Of a stretch of 64,000 nt of DNA, positions 39,731 to 50,754 are shown in pieces. Made by a program: the position numbers and the translations under genes. Position 1 is the first letter of the stretch, and each line of letters starts with the position of its first letter. This DNA comes from Saccharomycodes ludwigii. Its lineage: Eukaryota; Ascomycota; Saccharomycetes; Saccharomycodales; Saccharomycodaceae. Location: contig NC_060203.1 in assembly GCF_020623625.1 (NCBI RefSeq), forward strand, positions 372,001-436,000, read 5' to 3'. The notes under the pieces are model-generated. The model was not told the origin of the DNA. It made no database searches and was given only the letters and a program-made list of their open reading frames with translations.

Positions 39731-42259
39731 ATGGTTGCTTTTACTGTTGATCAAATCCGTAGTTTAATGGACAAAGTTACTAATGTCCGTAACATGTCTG
39801 TTATTGCCCATGTCGATCATGGTAAATCTACTTTGACCGATTCCTTGGTCCAAAGAGCTGGTATTATTTCCGCTGCTAAGGCTGGTGAAGCCCGTTTCAC
39901 GGATACCAGAAAGGATGAACAAGAAAGAGGTATTACTATTAAATCCACTGCCATTTCTTTGTTTGCTGAAATGAGTGACGATGATGTCAAAGAAATCAAA
40001 CAAAAGACCGAAGGTAACTCCTTTTTGGTTAACTTGATTGACTCTCCAGGTCACGTCGATTTCTCCTCTGAAGTTACTGCTGCTTTGCGTGTTACTGATG
40101 GTGCTTTGGTTGTCGTTGATACCGTTGAAGGTGTTTGTGTCCAAACCGAAACCGTCTTGCGTCAAGCTTTGGGTGAACGTATTAAGCCAGTTATGATCAT
40201 TAACAAGGTTGACAGAGCTTTGTTGGAATTGCAAGTCACCAAGGAAGATTTGTATCAAACTTTCTCTAGAACTGTCGAATCTGCTAATGTTATTATCTCT
40301 ACCTATGCTGATGAAGTTTTGGGTGATGTCCAAGTTTACCCACAACAAGGTACTGTTGCCTTTGGTTCCGGTTTGCACGGTTGGGCTTTTACCATTCGTC
40401 AATTTGCTAACAGATATGCCAAGAAGTTTGGTGTTGACAGACAAAAGATGATGGAAAGATTATGGGGTGACCACTACTTCAACCCAAAGACTAAGAAGTG
40501 GACCAACAAAGATACCGATGCTGATGGTAAGAGTTTGGAAAGAGCTTTCAACATGTTCGTTTTAGACCCAATCTTCAGATTGTTTGCTGCTATTATGAAC
40601 TTTAAGAAGGAAGAAATTCCAGTTTTGTTACAAAAATTGGAAATTGTTTTGAAGGGTGATGAAAAAGATTTGGAAGGTAAGGCTTTGTTGAAGGTTGTTA
40701 TGAGAAAATTTTTGCCAGCTGCCGATGCCATGTTGGAAATGATTATTATACATTTGCCATCTCCAGTTACTGCTCAACACTACAGAGCTGAACAATTATA
40801 TGAAGGTCCAGCTGATGATCCAGCTTGTATTGCTATCAAGAACTGTGACCCAACTTCTGAATTGATGTTGTATGTCTCCAAGATGGTTCCAACATCTGAT
40901 AAAGGTAGATTTTATGCTTTCGGTAGAGTTTTTGCTGGTACTGTCAAATCTGGTCAAAAGGTTAGAATTCAAGGTCCAAACTATGTTCCAGGTAAGAAAG
41001 ATGATTTGTTTATCAAGGCTATTCAAAGAGTTGTTTTGATGATGGGTAGATTTGTCGAACCAATTGATGACTGTCCAGCCGGTAACATTGTTGGTTTAGT
41101 CGGTATCGATCAATTTTTATTAAAGACTGGTACTTTGACCACCTTTGAAAATGCTCACAACATGAAGGTTATGAAATTTTCCGTCTCTCCAGTTGTCCAA
41201 GTTGCTGTTGAAGTCAAGAACGCTAACGATTTACCAAAATTGGTTGAAGGTTTGAAGAGATTGTCCAAGTCTGACCCATGTGTTTTGACCTGTATCTCTG
41301 AATCTGGTGAACATATTGTTGCTGGTACCGGTGAATTGCATTTGGAAATTTGTTTGCAAGATTTGGAAAACGACCATGCTGGTATTCCTTTGAAGATTTC
41401 TCCACCAGTCGTTGCTTACAGAGAAACTGTTGAAGGTGAATCCTCCCAAGTTGCTTTATCCAAATCTCCAAACAAGCATAACAGAATTTACTTGAAGGCT
41501 CAACCAATGGAGGAAGAATGTTCTTTGGCCATTGAAGAAGGTAAGATTAATGCCAGAGATGATATTAAAGCCAGAGCTAGAATTATGGCTGACGAATACG
41601 GCTGGGATGTTACTGATGCCAGAAAGATTTGGTGTTTTGGTCCAGATGGTAACGGTCCAAACGTTGTCGTTGACCAAACCAAGGCTGTTCAATACTTGCA
41701 TGAAATTAAAGATTCTGTAGTTGCTGCTTTCCAATGGGCTTCTAAGGAAGGTCCAATTTTCGGTGAACCAATGAGATCTGTCAGAGTTAACATTTTGGAT
41801 GTCACTTTACATGCTGATGCTATCCACAGAGGTGGTGGTCAAATTATCCCAACCATGAGAAGAGCTACCTACGCCGGTTTCTTGTTGGCTGAACCAAGAA
41901 TCCAAGAACCAGTCTTTTTGGTTGAAATTCAATGTCCAGAACAAGCCGTTGGTGGTATTTACTCTGTTTTGAACAAGAAGAGAGGTCAAGTTGTTTCTGA
42001 AGAACAAAGACCAGGTACCCCATTGTTCACTGTTAAGGCTTACTTGCCAGTTAACGAATCTTTTGGTTTCACTGGTGAATTAAGACAAGCTACTGGTGGT
42101 CAAGCTTTCCCACAAATGGTTTTCGACCATTGGTCTACTTTAGGTTCTGATCCATTGGACCCAACCTCCAAGGCTGGTGAAATTGTTGTTGCTGCCCGTA
42201 AGAGACATGGTTTGAAGGAAGAAGTTCCAGGCTGGCAAGAATACTACGATAAATTGTGA
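39731..42259 (+). CDS. EFT2: eEF2, translation elongation factor 2 (EFT1/EFT2)
   Basis: Ribosomal translocase GTPase of 842 residues, the same length as S. cerevisiae eEF2. The G domain has AHVDHGKST (G1), the [11 protein letters not shown] switch, [11 protein letters not shown] (G3) and NKVDRALLE (G4). The diphthamide histidine is His699 in [16 protein letters not shown], the residue ADP-ribosylated by diphtheria toxin and needed for sordarin and ribosome contacts. The C-terminus ends [13 protein letters not shown]. Codon use is the most biased in the window (TTG Leu, AGA or CGT Arg, GGT Gly, GTT/GTC Val), and the GC content is visibly higher than in neighbours. It is single here but duplicated as EFT1 and EFT2 in S. 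cerevisiae. Confidence 0.99.
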   Translation: MVAFTVDQIRSLMDKVTNVRNMSVIAHVDHGKSTLTDSLVQRAGIISAAKAGEARFTDTRKDEQERGITIKSTAISLFAEMSDDDVKEIKQKTEGNSFLVNLIDSPGHVDFSSEVTAALRVTDGALVVVDTVEGVCVQTETVLRQALGERIKPVMIINKVDRALLELQVTKEDLYQTFSRTVESANVIISTYADEVLGDVQVYPQQGTVAFGSGLHGWAFTIRQFANRYAKKFGVDRQKMMERLWGDHYFNPKTKKWTNKDTDADGKSLERAFNMFVLDPIFRLFAAIMNFKKEEIPVLLQKLEIVLKGDEKDLEGKALLKVVMRKFLPAADAMLEMIIIHLPSPVTAQHYRAEQLYEGPADDPACIAIKNCDPTSELMLYVSKMVPTSDKGRFYAFGRVFAGTVKSGQKVRIQGPNYVPGKKDDLFIKAIQRVVLMMGRFVEPIDDCPAGNIVGLVGIDQFLLKTGTLTTFENAHNMKVMKFSVSPVVQVAVEVKNANDLPKLVEGLKRLSKSDPCVLTCISESGEHIVAGTGELHLEICLQDLENDHAGIPLKISPPVVAYRETVEGESSQVALSKSPNKHNRIYLKAQPMEEECSLAIEEGKINARDDIKARARIMADEYGWDVTDARKIWCFGPDGNGPNVVVDQTKAVQYLHEIKDSVVAAFQWASKEGPIFGEPMRSVRVNILDVTLHADAIHRGGGQIIPTMRRATYAGFLLAEPRIQEPVFLVEIQCPEQAVGGIYSVLNKKRGQVVSEEQRPGTPLFTVKAYLPVNESFGFTGELRQATGGQAFPQMVFDHWSTLGSDPLDPTSKAGEIVVAARKRHGLKEEVPGWQEYYDKL

Positions 42260-43011
42260 TTCATATTTATCGTGGTTTAATTCATTAAGTTTTTTTTTTC
42301 CTCCTCACTTATGTTAATTTATTTTTGTTCCATATCTTATAGTCCATTAGTTTTTTTTTTTTTTTATTGATGGTGTTTAACCTTTTATATATATATATAT
42401 ATATATATTGTACTGTGTAAACGTTTTTTGTTTTTAATTATTTTACTTTGAAATCAAAAATAAAAATATATTTATATATATATATATTATGTAATTTTTG
42501 TGTTTATTTAAGAAATTATTCTTGTTACGTGTTCTTGATTCTTGTATGATGGATGGTTTAAGTTGATTGTACAAAAGTTATTCGATTCCGGCGCTTTTTT
42601 TTTTTTTTTTTTTTTTTTTTGTTTAGTTATATTTATTTTAAAGTCGCGAAAATTGTTGTATTGGATACCACATTGCTCTATTGTTTTTGTTTTATTTACA
42701 TGTTTATTTGGTTTTTTTTTTTTGCCTTGTTTTACAGATTATAAAAAGACTCGATCAATTTACAAAAAAATATTGGTTATCTATCAGATATATCACTACA
42801 AAATCTATAAAGTATTGTAAGATACTGAGCTAAACACCAGTATACAAACACATATTATCTTCATTGTCATCATCAAATGTTATTGAGAAAAGATATATAA
42901 AAGAAAATCAAAAATATCAAAGAAGCACACAAGCAAAGCTACAATATTGGCAACGACTATACAACAAAAAAAAAAAACACCAAAGTGAACGAATTAAAAC
43001 CATATTAAGAG
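42260..43011. other. Intergenic: eEF2 3' flank and MUS81 promoter
   Basis: 752 bp with T runs (42351-42365, 42595-42620), (TA)n patches at about 42388-42408 and 42472-42488, and no supported gene. A 92-codon open frame (42542-42820) is mostly translated poly-T and is dismissed. Confidence 0.5.
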
Positions 43012-45180
43012 ATGGATAAAAAAAATTTTTTTATAGAAGCACTAGGGAAATGCATAAACGATTTAACACCACAACAAGACAAAATGTTATTATGCTATAA
43101 AAAAGCAATGTCCAATCTTAAAAATTATAAAGAGCCATTACCCGATGTCGAGTCATTACAGAAAGTTAAAGGTATTGGGCCAAACACTCAAAGGAAAATT
43201 AAGGAAGTTTTAAGTTCCGAAGACTTTCACAATTCAGACCCAAAGAGCGTAGCCACCCTTACCGGTGTGGATTCGAGTCCTAGTACTATTATTGGACTTG
43301 ATAAAGAGGTCGATATTCATGTTGCTAACAGGAAAGGTACTAGTAAAAATAAACGCAAAATATTGGAGTCTATTGAAGGAGGAATGGAGAAGGAAGTTGA
43401 TAATTTTGCTGTTTCTTTGGATATTACAAAAAAAAAGAAAAGAAAAGTATCTAAAAAAAGAAGATATGTTCCTTCAAAAAACAGTGGTGGATATGCAGTA
43501 TTATTGGCTCTATTATCATTATTTTTTGAGGCTAAAGATGGTGCAACGAAATCAGAGGTGATAGATATAGCTACTAATTTTTGTTCTTCCTCATTTAGTA
43601 GTAACCCATCGGCAAATGATTTTTATAATGCTTGGTCATGCACAAAAACTTTGGTTAAGCATGAGTTAGTCCTCGAATGTAATGGTAAACGTAAGCCACA
43701 AAGGTATAGATTAAGCGAAACTGGATTTGAATTGGCTTTGAGTATGAAAAAAATCGATAACATCGTTTTTGAAAACGAGAGTTATTTTAACAGAAAACTG
43801 AGGGCAGAACAAAACACATATAAACAAGGATCCAAATCTAGCACCAAACGAAAACCAACATCTAGTGGTTCTAGTACCTCTAGCTTTAGTGATATCTCTG
43901 AAAATGACCACGTAAATGATAAATCTGCCAATACTAGTGATGAAATGACAGCCAATCTAAGTGATTTATTGAGTGCCATACTAAAGAAAAATACTACTAC
44001 TACTGCTACTACTTTAGGACAAGTAAATAATAAAAAAGCATGGGAAAATCCTATTTCTTTAAATAGAAACAATTCAACTGATTTGGCTAGTTATACCAAT
44101 GGACACACTTACAATTATAAAAAGGAAAATAGACCCCTTTTAAGAATGAACACAATAGCTACAGAGACAGTAACTGAGCATATAGATAATATTAACGACG
44201 GTAGTATTCTTATGGATCACAATAATCCACAAAATATCCAACCATTAAAAGGCTTCAATGATCAGATACTGAGAGCAAGGTTCGAAGGCATTAATTACCA
44301 ATTATGGGAGCCTGGCTCGTATGATATTGTCTTGTATATAGATCAAAGAGAAATAAAAGCGCAAAATCAGCGAGATTTTTTTTCAAAAGCACTAAGGACG
44401 AGAGGTGTGTATAATGAAATTAAAAGTTTGAATTTGAGTGATATGTTGTGGGTAGCAAGGCATAAAAAAACGGGGGTTGAGTGCTGTTTAAATTTCATGA
44501 TTGAGCGTAAGAGATTAGATGATTTTGCATCCAGTGTAAAAGATAATAGATTTCTAGATCAAAAGCATAGACTCTTAGAAACTGGGTGTCAAAACATATT
44601 TTATTTGGTAGAGGAAACCACTAGCAGACCATTACAACACATGGCAGGTGCTTTGAAGACTTCCATTTGGCATACAATTATATATTCAGGGTTTCATGTG
44701 AAACGAACAAGCAATTCAGATGATACTGTAGCTTGGCTAGTTAGTTTGCATAAAACAATAGTAACATATTATCAAGACAAAAAAATTTTGATGTTATCCC
44801 CAAAAAGTTTTTCCAAAAAAAATGAATATAGGGAAACTTTAAATAAATTCAGGAATCAATTCGAACGAAAAAACAGTAATATTGAGTGCTGTCACAAGTT
44901 CGAGCATTTCCAAGAGGTTTTAGGTAAGTCTTCTCTATTAACTGTAAAAGAGCTGTATTTAAGGTGTCTATTGGCAGTCAAGGGGGTTTCGTTAGATAAA
45001 GCTTTAGCTATTCAATCAGAATTTCCCACATTAAAATCGTTATTAATGGCTTATAGATGTTGTAAAACTGAGTTGGAAGCCAGCAGGTTAATTATGGATG
45101 TTTTAAAGGATATGCCTGGTAATAAAAAAATTGGAAAATCTTTATCAAATATTATATATAAAACGTTTGGAGAACAATAA
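43012..45180 (+). CDS. MUS81: MUS81, structure-selective endonuclease subunit
   Basis: XPF-family nuclease that works with Mms4/Eme1 to cut 3' flaps, replication forks and nicked Holliday junctions. It has 722 residues (632 in S. cerevisiae). The N-terminal HhH region includes LQKVKGIGPNTQRKIKEVL (about 48-68). A winged-helix region lies near 150-245 (SGGYAVLLALLSLFFEAKDG). The ERCC4 nuclease domain starts near 430, with the catalytic signature ERKRLDDF at about 498-505 followed by DNRFLDQKHRLLETG, so the metal-binding Asp/Glu set is complete. A C-terminal HhH tail follows. An NLS-like KKKKRKVSKKRR is at about 139-150. Much of the extra length is a Ser/Thr/Asn linker. Ortholog of YDR386W. Confidence 0.96.
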   Translation: MDKKNFFIEALGKCINDLTPQQDKMLLCYKKAMSNLKNYKEPLPDVESLQKVKGIGPNTQRKIKEVLSSEDFHNSDPKSVATLTGVDSSPSTIIGLDKEVDIHVANRKGTSKNKRKILESIEGGMEKEVDNFAVSLDITKKKKRKVSKKRRYVPSKNSGGYAVLLALLSLFFEAKDGATKSEVIDIATNFCSSSFSSNPSANDFYNAWSCTKTLVKHELVLECNGKRKPQRYRLSETGFELALSMKKIDNIVFENESYFNRKLRAEQNTYKQGSKSSTKRKPTSSGSSTSSFSDISENDHVNDKSANTSDEMTANLSDLLSAILKKNTTTTATTLGQVNNKKAWENPISLNRNNSTDLASYTNGHTYNYKKENRPLLRMNTIATETVTEHIDNINDGSILMDHNNPQNIQPLKGFNDQILRARFEGINYQLWEPGSYDIVLYIDQREIKAQNQRDFFSKALRTRGVYNEIKSLNLSDMLWVARHKKTGVECCLNFMIERKRLDDFASSVKDNRFLDQKHRLLETGCQNIFYLVEETTSRPLQHMAGALKTSIWHTIIYSGFHVKRTSNSDDTVAWLVSLHKTIVTYYQDKKILMLSPKSFSKKNEYRETLNKFRNQFERKNSNIECCHKFEHFQEVLGKSSLLTVKELYLRCLLAVKGVSLDKALAIQSEFPTLKSLLMAYRCCKTELEASRLIMDVLKDMPGNKKIGKSLSNIIYKTFGEQ

Positions 45181-45235
45181 TTATGTTTTTATTTTTTTTT
45201 TTTTTTCTTCTCCATTATCGTTACACATTAAAAGA

Positions 45236-45270
45236 AAAGAGAGAGAGAGAGAGAGAAAAAAAAAAACATT
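45236..45270. repeat. (GA)n dinucleotide run and poly-A between MUS81 and the transporter
   Basis: About ten GA units followed by an 11-A run, in the 146-bp spacer between two converging genes. Confidence 0.7.
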
Positions 45271-45326
45271 TCATAAACATATTTTTACACAGCTCACATG
45301 AAAAAATGCAATATTTATATCCATAA

Positions 45327-47285
45327 TTATATATGATACTTCCTATAAACGTAATTGACATCTACTCCATTTTCTTTATTGAAAATTTGCCCAATCTCTT
45401 CCAAAGATAATCCTTTAATTTCAGGGTAATACATGTAAGTGAAAATCCAACTCAATATAGTCATGAATAAAAAAAAAAGCATTGTACATGATTTCCCCAT
45501 GTAATTCATAAAAGATAAATATGTTATAGAAACAAAGAAATTGGTGCTCCAATTAACTACCGATATACATGAAGAACCAAAACTTCTTTTATTTAGGGGT
45601 AAAAAAGATACGCTATTCCAAGGGACATTACCCATTGCAGCTGCATATCCAAAAACATAAATGGTCAATGCTACTAATAATATTCTTAAAATTTCCTTAT
45701 CGTCCGCACGAAATTCTTCGAAAGCATAGGAAGATAATAATAAACCCAATGCCATGACTGGTATAGTATATAGTAGCATTCTTCTAGATCCTATGTTATC
45801 GATATAATTTAGAGCAAACAACGTTCCAATGTAATTTGTGAAAGCTACAATAACTGCAGGAACTAATGGGTTTGAAGTAAGTGGTTGAAAAATTATGGCG
45901 CTGTAATACATAAAAGCGTTAAATCCAACAATTTGCTGGAAAAACATCAAGATACAACCAACAGTTAAAGCCTTTTTAGTTCTTGGATCACAAATATTAC
46001 CATCATAATTATTGGGGTTATTTAATTGTTTTTGCAATAAGTTTTGAAGTAAAGATAAATCCAATCGAATGTCACTAGATCTTCGTAAAAAGTTTTGTCT
46101 GAAAACTATATTTCTTGATAATGGCGTGGTGGAATTCTCCTCGTCGTCGATATGTGATGTTGGTAGAATTGAGGGAGTTCCATCTGTAAATGGTAAATTG
46201 ATAAGAGCACCGGGATTAGGATCACTGTAGCGGGGGTTACTGATGGTGCCGGTGTTATTGTTACTAGTGTTTTCGTTATTCTGAGAAACTATTGACGGTA
46301 GTAAATAGGAACGAGAATATTTTGATAATTTTAAAATATCCTTAACAATCCTATATAATTTATAATCAACTTGTTCTCTAGTAGCATATGGATATATTAA
46401 ACTTAAAGAGTCATGTGCTTCTTTTAATAACCCTTTGGATACCAAATATCTGGGTGATTCAGGTGAAAATGGTAATAAAATTAAAACTAATATAGCAGGT
46501 ATAGACGATAATAACAATAGGATTCTCCATTTATGATGTCCGCGGTTATTGATGTTTATGCTTTCGGTGTTTCCTTTGATGAGTAGTAGTGATAAAAGGT
46601 TGGCTAGTAGCTGGCCACCAGTGATAGCAATAGTGTTTAAAGTCATTAGAGCGCCTCTTATTTTATTGGGTGAAATTTCACATAGGTATAAGGGGCCTAC
46701 CTGAGTAGCCACACCAATGGAAACACCCACTAAAAAACGGCCTATAATTAGTTGTAGCAAGTTGAAAGACAAAAACATTATAACAGAACTAGCAATGAAA
46801 ATAAACATACAATATTTAAAGGTTGGTTTCCTGCCGTATGTGTCTGATAATTTATTACTTAGTATACTCCCTACAATAGAACCTAAACATGTCACACTGG
46901 TGATCAATTCTTTATGTAAATCTGAAATATAGGGCAAATGTAAATCATCTGGTTTAATATCTATCAAAACACCTGATATGACACCCGTATCATATCCAAA
47001 CAAAAGACCGCCAAAAGTGGCACATATTAGAGTTGTTGTTGCTTCTTTTGTTATCCTAAAGGGTAAGTCATCTATATCTGAGCCTGTTTCCTGGGATATT
47101 TGAGAAAATACAGAATATAAATCAAAATTTGCTTGGGCATTGAAATTGGACTCGTCCTCTTCAGCTCTTTCTTCCAATAATTGAGGTATTATAACTTCTG
47201 GTGCTTCATCTTCAAAATCAACGTTACTGTCTTCTATAGAGTTTCTTGGATTTTGTTCAAAACATTCGATATTTCCTTGAACCAT
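45327..47285 (-). CDS. CIN10: Sugar-porter-family major facilitator, YDR387C-like
   Basis: A 652-residue member of the sugar porter family, related to inositol transporters, with 12 predicted membrane helices. Signatures are GGLLFGYDTGVISGVL (helix 1), a GRKP loop (DTYGRKPTFKY), GRFLVGVSIGVATQVGPLY, PESPRYLVSKG after helix 6, and QQIVGFNAFMYYS in helix 7. There is a long acidic N-terminal tail of about 100 residues and an enlarged central loop (about residues 340-430), so it exceeds the roughly 555 residues of YDR387C. I start at the ATG at 47285 (MVQGNIECFEQ); the frame is open further upstream but only through a GTG. The substrate is unknown. Its place between MUS81 and RVS167 matches S. 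cerevisiae. Confidence 0.88.
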   Translation of the reverse strand: MVQGNIECFEQNPRNSIEDSNVDFEDEAPEVIIPQLLEERAEEDESNFNAQANFDLYSVFSQISQETGSDIDDLPFRITKEATTTLICATFGGLLFGYDTGVISGVLIDIKPDDLHLPYISDLHKELITSVTCLGSIVGSILSNKLSDTYGRKPTFKYCMFIFIASSVIMFLSFNLLQLIIGRFLVGVSIGVATQVGPLYLCEISPNKIRGALMTLNTIAITGGQLLANLLSLLLIKGNTESININNRGHHKWRILLLLSSIPAILVLILLPFSPESPRYLVSKGLLKEAHDSLSLIYPYATREQVDYKLYRIVKDILKLSKYSRSYLLPSIVSQNNENTSNNNTGTISNPRYSDPNPGALINLPFTDGTPSILPTSHIDDEENSTTPLSRNIVFRQNFLRRSSDIRLDLSLLQNLLQKQLNNPNNYDGNICDPRTKKALTVGCILMFFQQIVGFNAFMYYSAIIFQPLTSNPLVPAVIVAFTNYIGTLFALNYIDNIGSRRMLLYTIPVMALGLLLSSYAFEEFRADDKEILRILLVALTIYVFGYAAAMGNVPWNSVSFLPLNKRSFGSSCISVVNWSTNFFVSITYLSFMNYMGKSCTMLFFLFMTILSWIFTYMYYPEIKGLSLEEIGQIFNKENGVDVNYVYRKYHI

Positions 47286-48048
47286 TTTTATTATTATTTC
47301 TATCGTTATTGTTATTATCACTAATGGTATCTAGTGCGCTATTGAGTCAAAATCAATGATTCAATTTTGATTTTGTAATAATTGGTTGGCCTTTTTCTTT
47401 TTATTTTTTTTTTTGTTTAAAAATTTGTGTATTTTCTGGTTTGGTATCAGCAATAGTCCGCAGCCAATCCGAACTCTTATAGAATGACCGCTTATTAGAA
47501 AGGAAAGAGAGTTATAAATTGAAAAAAACACGTGCTTAGATATGATATTCTGCGTGGAGAAAGAGAGAGAGGACACTTAGCTACTCGCCATTGACTTACT
47601 ATTTAAACTTTGTCGGATTTAAGGTTAAAAAGGTTCTTTTATTAAAAAAAAATAAAAAAAGGGGGAAGGGGGGGTAAGAATTAAAAATTAAAAATTAAAA
47701 ATAAAAAATAAAAAGTGAACATGGCCTTCAGACACCTGCGTACAATACAAATAAAAAAAAAAGAGAGATTACTAATGGCTTATTTTCTAAAGCTATTTCT
47801 GCCTGGTTTTTTCACACTAATCTTTTTATACGGTTGTCAAAAATATTGGTAAGAAAATATACATTTTTTGATAACATGTTTAGCTCATAACAAACAGACC
47901 AACTCTTTGAATTCTTTTTTTTTTTTTTTTTTTTTTTTTTTCTCTTTTTTAGATATATATTACCACTTTTCACCTTTTTTTACATTTGCCTTGCTTATAC
48001 CTAACCATTAAAAAAAAAAAAAAAGCATCAGCCTATAAAAAAATTAAG
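47286..48048. other. Intergenic: divergent transporter/RVS167 promoter
   Basis: 763 bp. It contains an AATTAAAA tandem repeat (about 47680-47712), a CACGTG E-box at about 47530, a GAGA patch at 47561-47572, a 25-T run near 47917-47941 and A runs just before the RVS167 ATG. The frame of RVS167 is open upstream of 48049 but lacks an ATG there. Confidence 0.5.
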
Positions 48049-49602
48049 ATGAGTTTTAAAGGGTTTACAAAAGCTATTACAAGAGCCCCTCAGCAATTTC
48101 GTCAAAAAATGCATATGGGTCATGTAACAAGTGACCCAGTGTATGAAGACGCTGAACGTAGATTTAAAGAAATAGAACTGGAAACCAAAAAATTAAGTGA
48201 AGAAAGTAAAAGATATTCTAATGCAGTTAATGGAATGTTAAACCACCAAATTGGTTTTTCTAAAGCTATAGAAGAAATATATAAGCCAATCAGTGGGAAG
48301 ATGAGTGACCCTAATTCTACGGTTCCTGAAGATAATCCTGAGGGTATTGATGCTTGTGTTCAATATAGAGAAATTGTTGCCGATTTACAAAAAACATTGA
48401 AGCCAGATTTAGATTTGATTGATGAAAAAATTGTCAAGCCAGCTCAAGAACTATTGCGTATTGTCAACGGGATTAGAAAAATGGCCACTAAAAGAGCACA
48501 TAAACAACTAGATTTGGATAGACGTTTAAATACGGTCAAGAAATATGAGGAGAAAAAGGAGCCATCTGCCAAAGATGAGGAAAGACTATACAAAGCACAA
48601 TGTGAAGTTGAAGCTGCACAACAAGAATTTGATTATTACAATGACATAATGAAGGTCCAATTACCCGAATTATTTTCATTGCAGAATGAATTTTTAAAGC
48701 CAATGTTTGTTTCATTTTACTACATGCAATTGAATATTTTTTATACTTTATACACAAAATTCCAGGATTTACAAATTCCATATTTTGACTTAGAAAGTGA
48801 CATTTTAGAAGCTTTCCAGGCTAAAAGAGGTAATGTCGAGGAACAAGCAGACGCTCTATCTATAACTCACTTTAAATTGGGCTATTCAAAGGCCAAGTTG
48901 GAAATGACGAGAAGAAGATTTGGTAAAGATAGCGAAATGGCTTCTCCGAACTCACCACTTTCTCCCGGGTATACCGGTTTAAACGAAGAGGGTGGGTATC
49001 CTGCTGCTGGTACTGCTCCTACTTACGGTGGTGCTCCTGTTTATGCAGGTGCTGCTGGCACTGCGCCACAAGGTTATCCTGGCACTGCACCACAAGGTTA
49101 TCCTGGTACTGCACCACAAGGTTATCCTGGCACCACACCACAAGGTTATCCCAATGAAAAGGCTTATTATCAACCTCAACAGCCGGCTGCTGGTGCTTTA
49201 CCAGGATACGGTGGTATTCCTCCTGCTACTGCTGCTGCCGCTGTTACTGCTGCCAATCCTGCTACACCACAAGGGTATCCCAATGAAAAGGCATATTATC
49301 AACCTCAACAACCAGCAGCTGGTGCTGTCCCAGGATATACTGGTGCACCAGCCGGTGTAGCTGCTACTGCTGCTGTTGCACCACCTGCCTATAGCTCTCC
49401 AGCCTCACCATCTGCTCCAGCGGGTGAAACTTGTACTGCATTGTATGAATATCAGGCGCAAGCTCAAGGTGATTTAAGCTTTCCAGCAGGTGCCGTTATC
49501 CAAATTATACAAAAAACGGCAGATGCAAATGAATGGTGGACTGGTACTTATAACGGACAAACTGGTGTTTTTCCAGGTAATTATGTTCAATTGAATAATT
49601 AA
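48049..49602 (+). CDS. RVS167: RVS167, amphiphysin-like BAR/SH3 protein
   Basis: Endocytic N-BAR protein that pairs with Rvs161 and drives vesicle scission at actin patches. It has 517 residues (482 in S. cerevisiae). The N-terminus [20 protein letters not shown] is the amphipathic helix 0. The BAR domain spans about 15-255. A Gly/Pro/Ala-rich linker (about 300-455) contains four GYPGTAPQ-type repeats and two near-identical copies of a block around [17 protein letters not shown]. The C-terminal SH3 domain (about 460-517) has [15 protein letters not shown], the WW in NEWWTGTY and [10 protein letters not shown], all intact. The chosen ATG matches the family start exactly. Ortholog of YDR388W. 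Confidence 0.97.
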   Translation: MSFKGFTKAITRAPQQFRQKMHMGHVTSDPVYEDAERRFKEIELETKKLSEESKRYSNAVNGMLNHQIGFSKAIEEIYKPISGKMSDPNSTVPEDNPEGIDACVQYREIVADLQKTLKPDLDLIDEKIVKPAQELLRIVNGIRKMATKRAHKQLDLDRRLNTVKKYEEKKEPSAKDEERLYKAQCEVEAAQQEFDYYNDIMKVQLPELFSLQNEFLKPMFVSFYYMQLNIFYTLYTKFQDLQIPYFDLESDILEAFQAKRGNVEEQADALSITHFKLGYSKAKLEMTRRRFGKDSEMASPNSPLSPGYTGLNEEGGYPAAGTAPTYGGAPVYAGAAGTAPQGYPGTAPQGYPGTAPQGYPGTTPQGYPNEKAYYQPQQPAAGALPGYGGIPPATAAAAVTAANPATPQGYPNEKAYYQPQQPAAGAVPGYTGAPAGVAATAAVAPPAYSSPASPSAPAGETCTALYEYQAQAQGDLSFPAGAVIQIIQKTADANEWWTGTYNGQTGVFPGNYVQLNN

Positions 49603-50483
49603 TTGAATGGTTTTAATATATATATATACGTGTCTTTTTTCTTTTTTTTTATTTTTTTTTTTTTATTTTAAAAAAAAAAACCCTTTAAATGTGTCATATA
49701 AACATATATGGATGTTCTTTATCAGTATTAATATCATTTTATTTTTATTATTATTATTATATTATTAGTTAATAACCAGTTAAGGATATATGAAATGTGA
49801 TAAATTAGACCTTTTCCAACGGTTATGAAAATAGGCGCATGAGAGAGACGGTAAGGCTGGGCAAGAAAGGAAGCGCTAATCTTGTAATTTGTTTTTTTTT
49901 TTTTTTTTTTTTTCTTTGGTTTAATTTGAGGTGTGCTGCATATGTTTCTATTGATTTAGTTTATTGTTTTGGTTATTTTGGGAAATATGCCAAGTAGAAA
50001 GAGAGGCAGAGACGGTAAATGAAAAAAATAATAATAATAAAGAAGGCGTACCCTTTGTGGCTGGGTAAGCTTTTCCATCGAATAATTTTTTGTTTTTTGT
50101 TTTTTTTTTGTTTTTTTTTTTATATTTTTTTCATTTGTAACATCCGTAATAATTAACTTCTTCCTTTTCCTTTTCTTTCTTTTACGTTTAATATTTTCTG
50201 GAACATATCACAAAAAAAAAAAAAAAAAAAAAAAAAATAAATAAATATAAAGAAAAATAAAATTATAGTCTACAAGCAAAACAATTGAATTTATAAACCT
50301 TAAAACAAAGCTAAATAATTTAGTCAGAATAATAATAGCCTCAAAATTAACTAAAAATAAATTTCTTTTTTTTATTTTTGTTTTAATAATAGGTTAACAC
50401 AAAATAGACTTATAATTGTAATTAATTAATATCCTCCCGTAACAATAATAACAACAACAATCTAATTGTATAGAATCAAAACA
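49603..50483. other. Intergenic: RVS167 3' flank and SAC7/BAG7 promoter
   Basis: 881 bp with A and T homopolymers (49668-49680, 49892-49912, a 26-A run at about 50212-50237), an ATT patch near 49748-49766 and an A-rich leader before the next ATG. No ORF or RNA gene is supported. Confidence 0.5.
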
Positions 50484-50723
50484 ATGGAAACATCATCCCC
50501 TAACAAGAACTTGGGTTCATGGCTAAAATTTATGAATAATCCCAAATCTTTATCAACGGATTCGTTTGCAACACCTAATAGTAACCCCACTATTACCACT
50601 AATAATAGAATTGGTAATACTAGACCAAAATTGTCTAAAAGTTTTAGTAGCAATAATAAAATTGTATTACCTCAACAAAAATCACAGCAAACACAAGATA
50701 CATTACAATATGATATCCCTAAC

Positions 50724-50754
<31 letters not shown>

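Noticed and set aside
39764-42007. Several long antisense frames across eEF2
   Set aside because: Strong codon bias in eEF2 leaves the reverse frames open; none has a recognisable domain.
42542-42820. 92-codon hydrophobic ORF downstream of eEF2
   Set aside because: Its content is translated T tracts (poly-Phe) and it has no conserved features or clear start context.
47286-47321. Upstream extension of the sugar-porter gene
   Set aside because: The extension begins at GTG, not ATG, and is a low-complexity ATA/ACA repeat; the ATG at 47285 is used.
50466-50483. Upstream start of the SAC7-type gene
   Set aside because: The upstream codon is TTG; the first ATG is at 50484.
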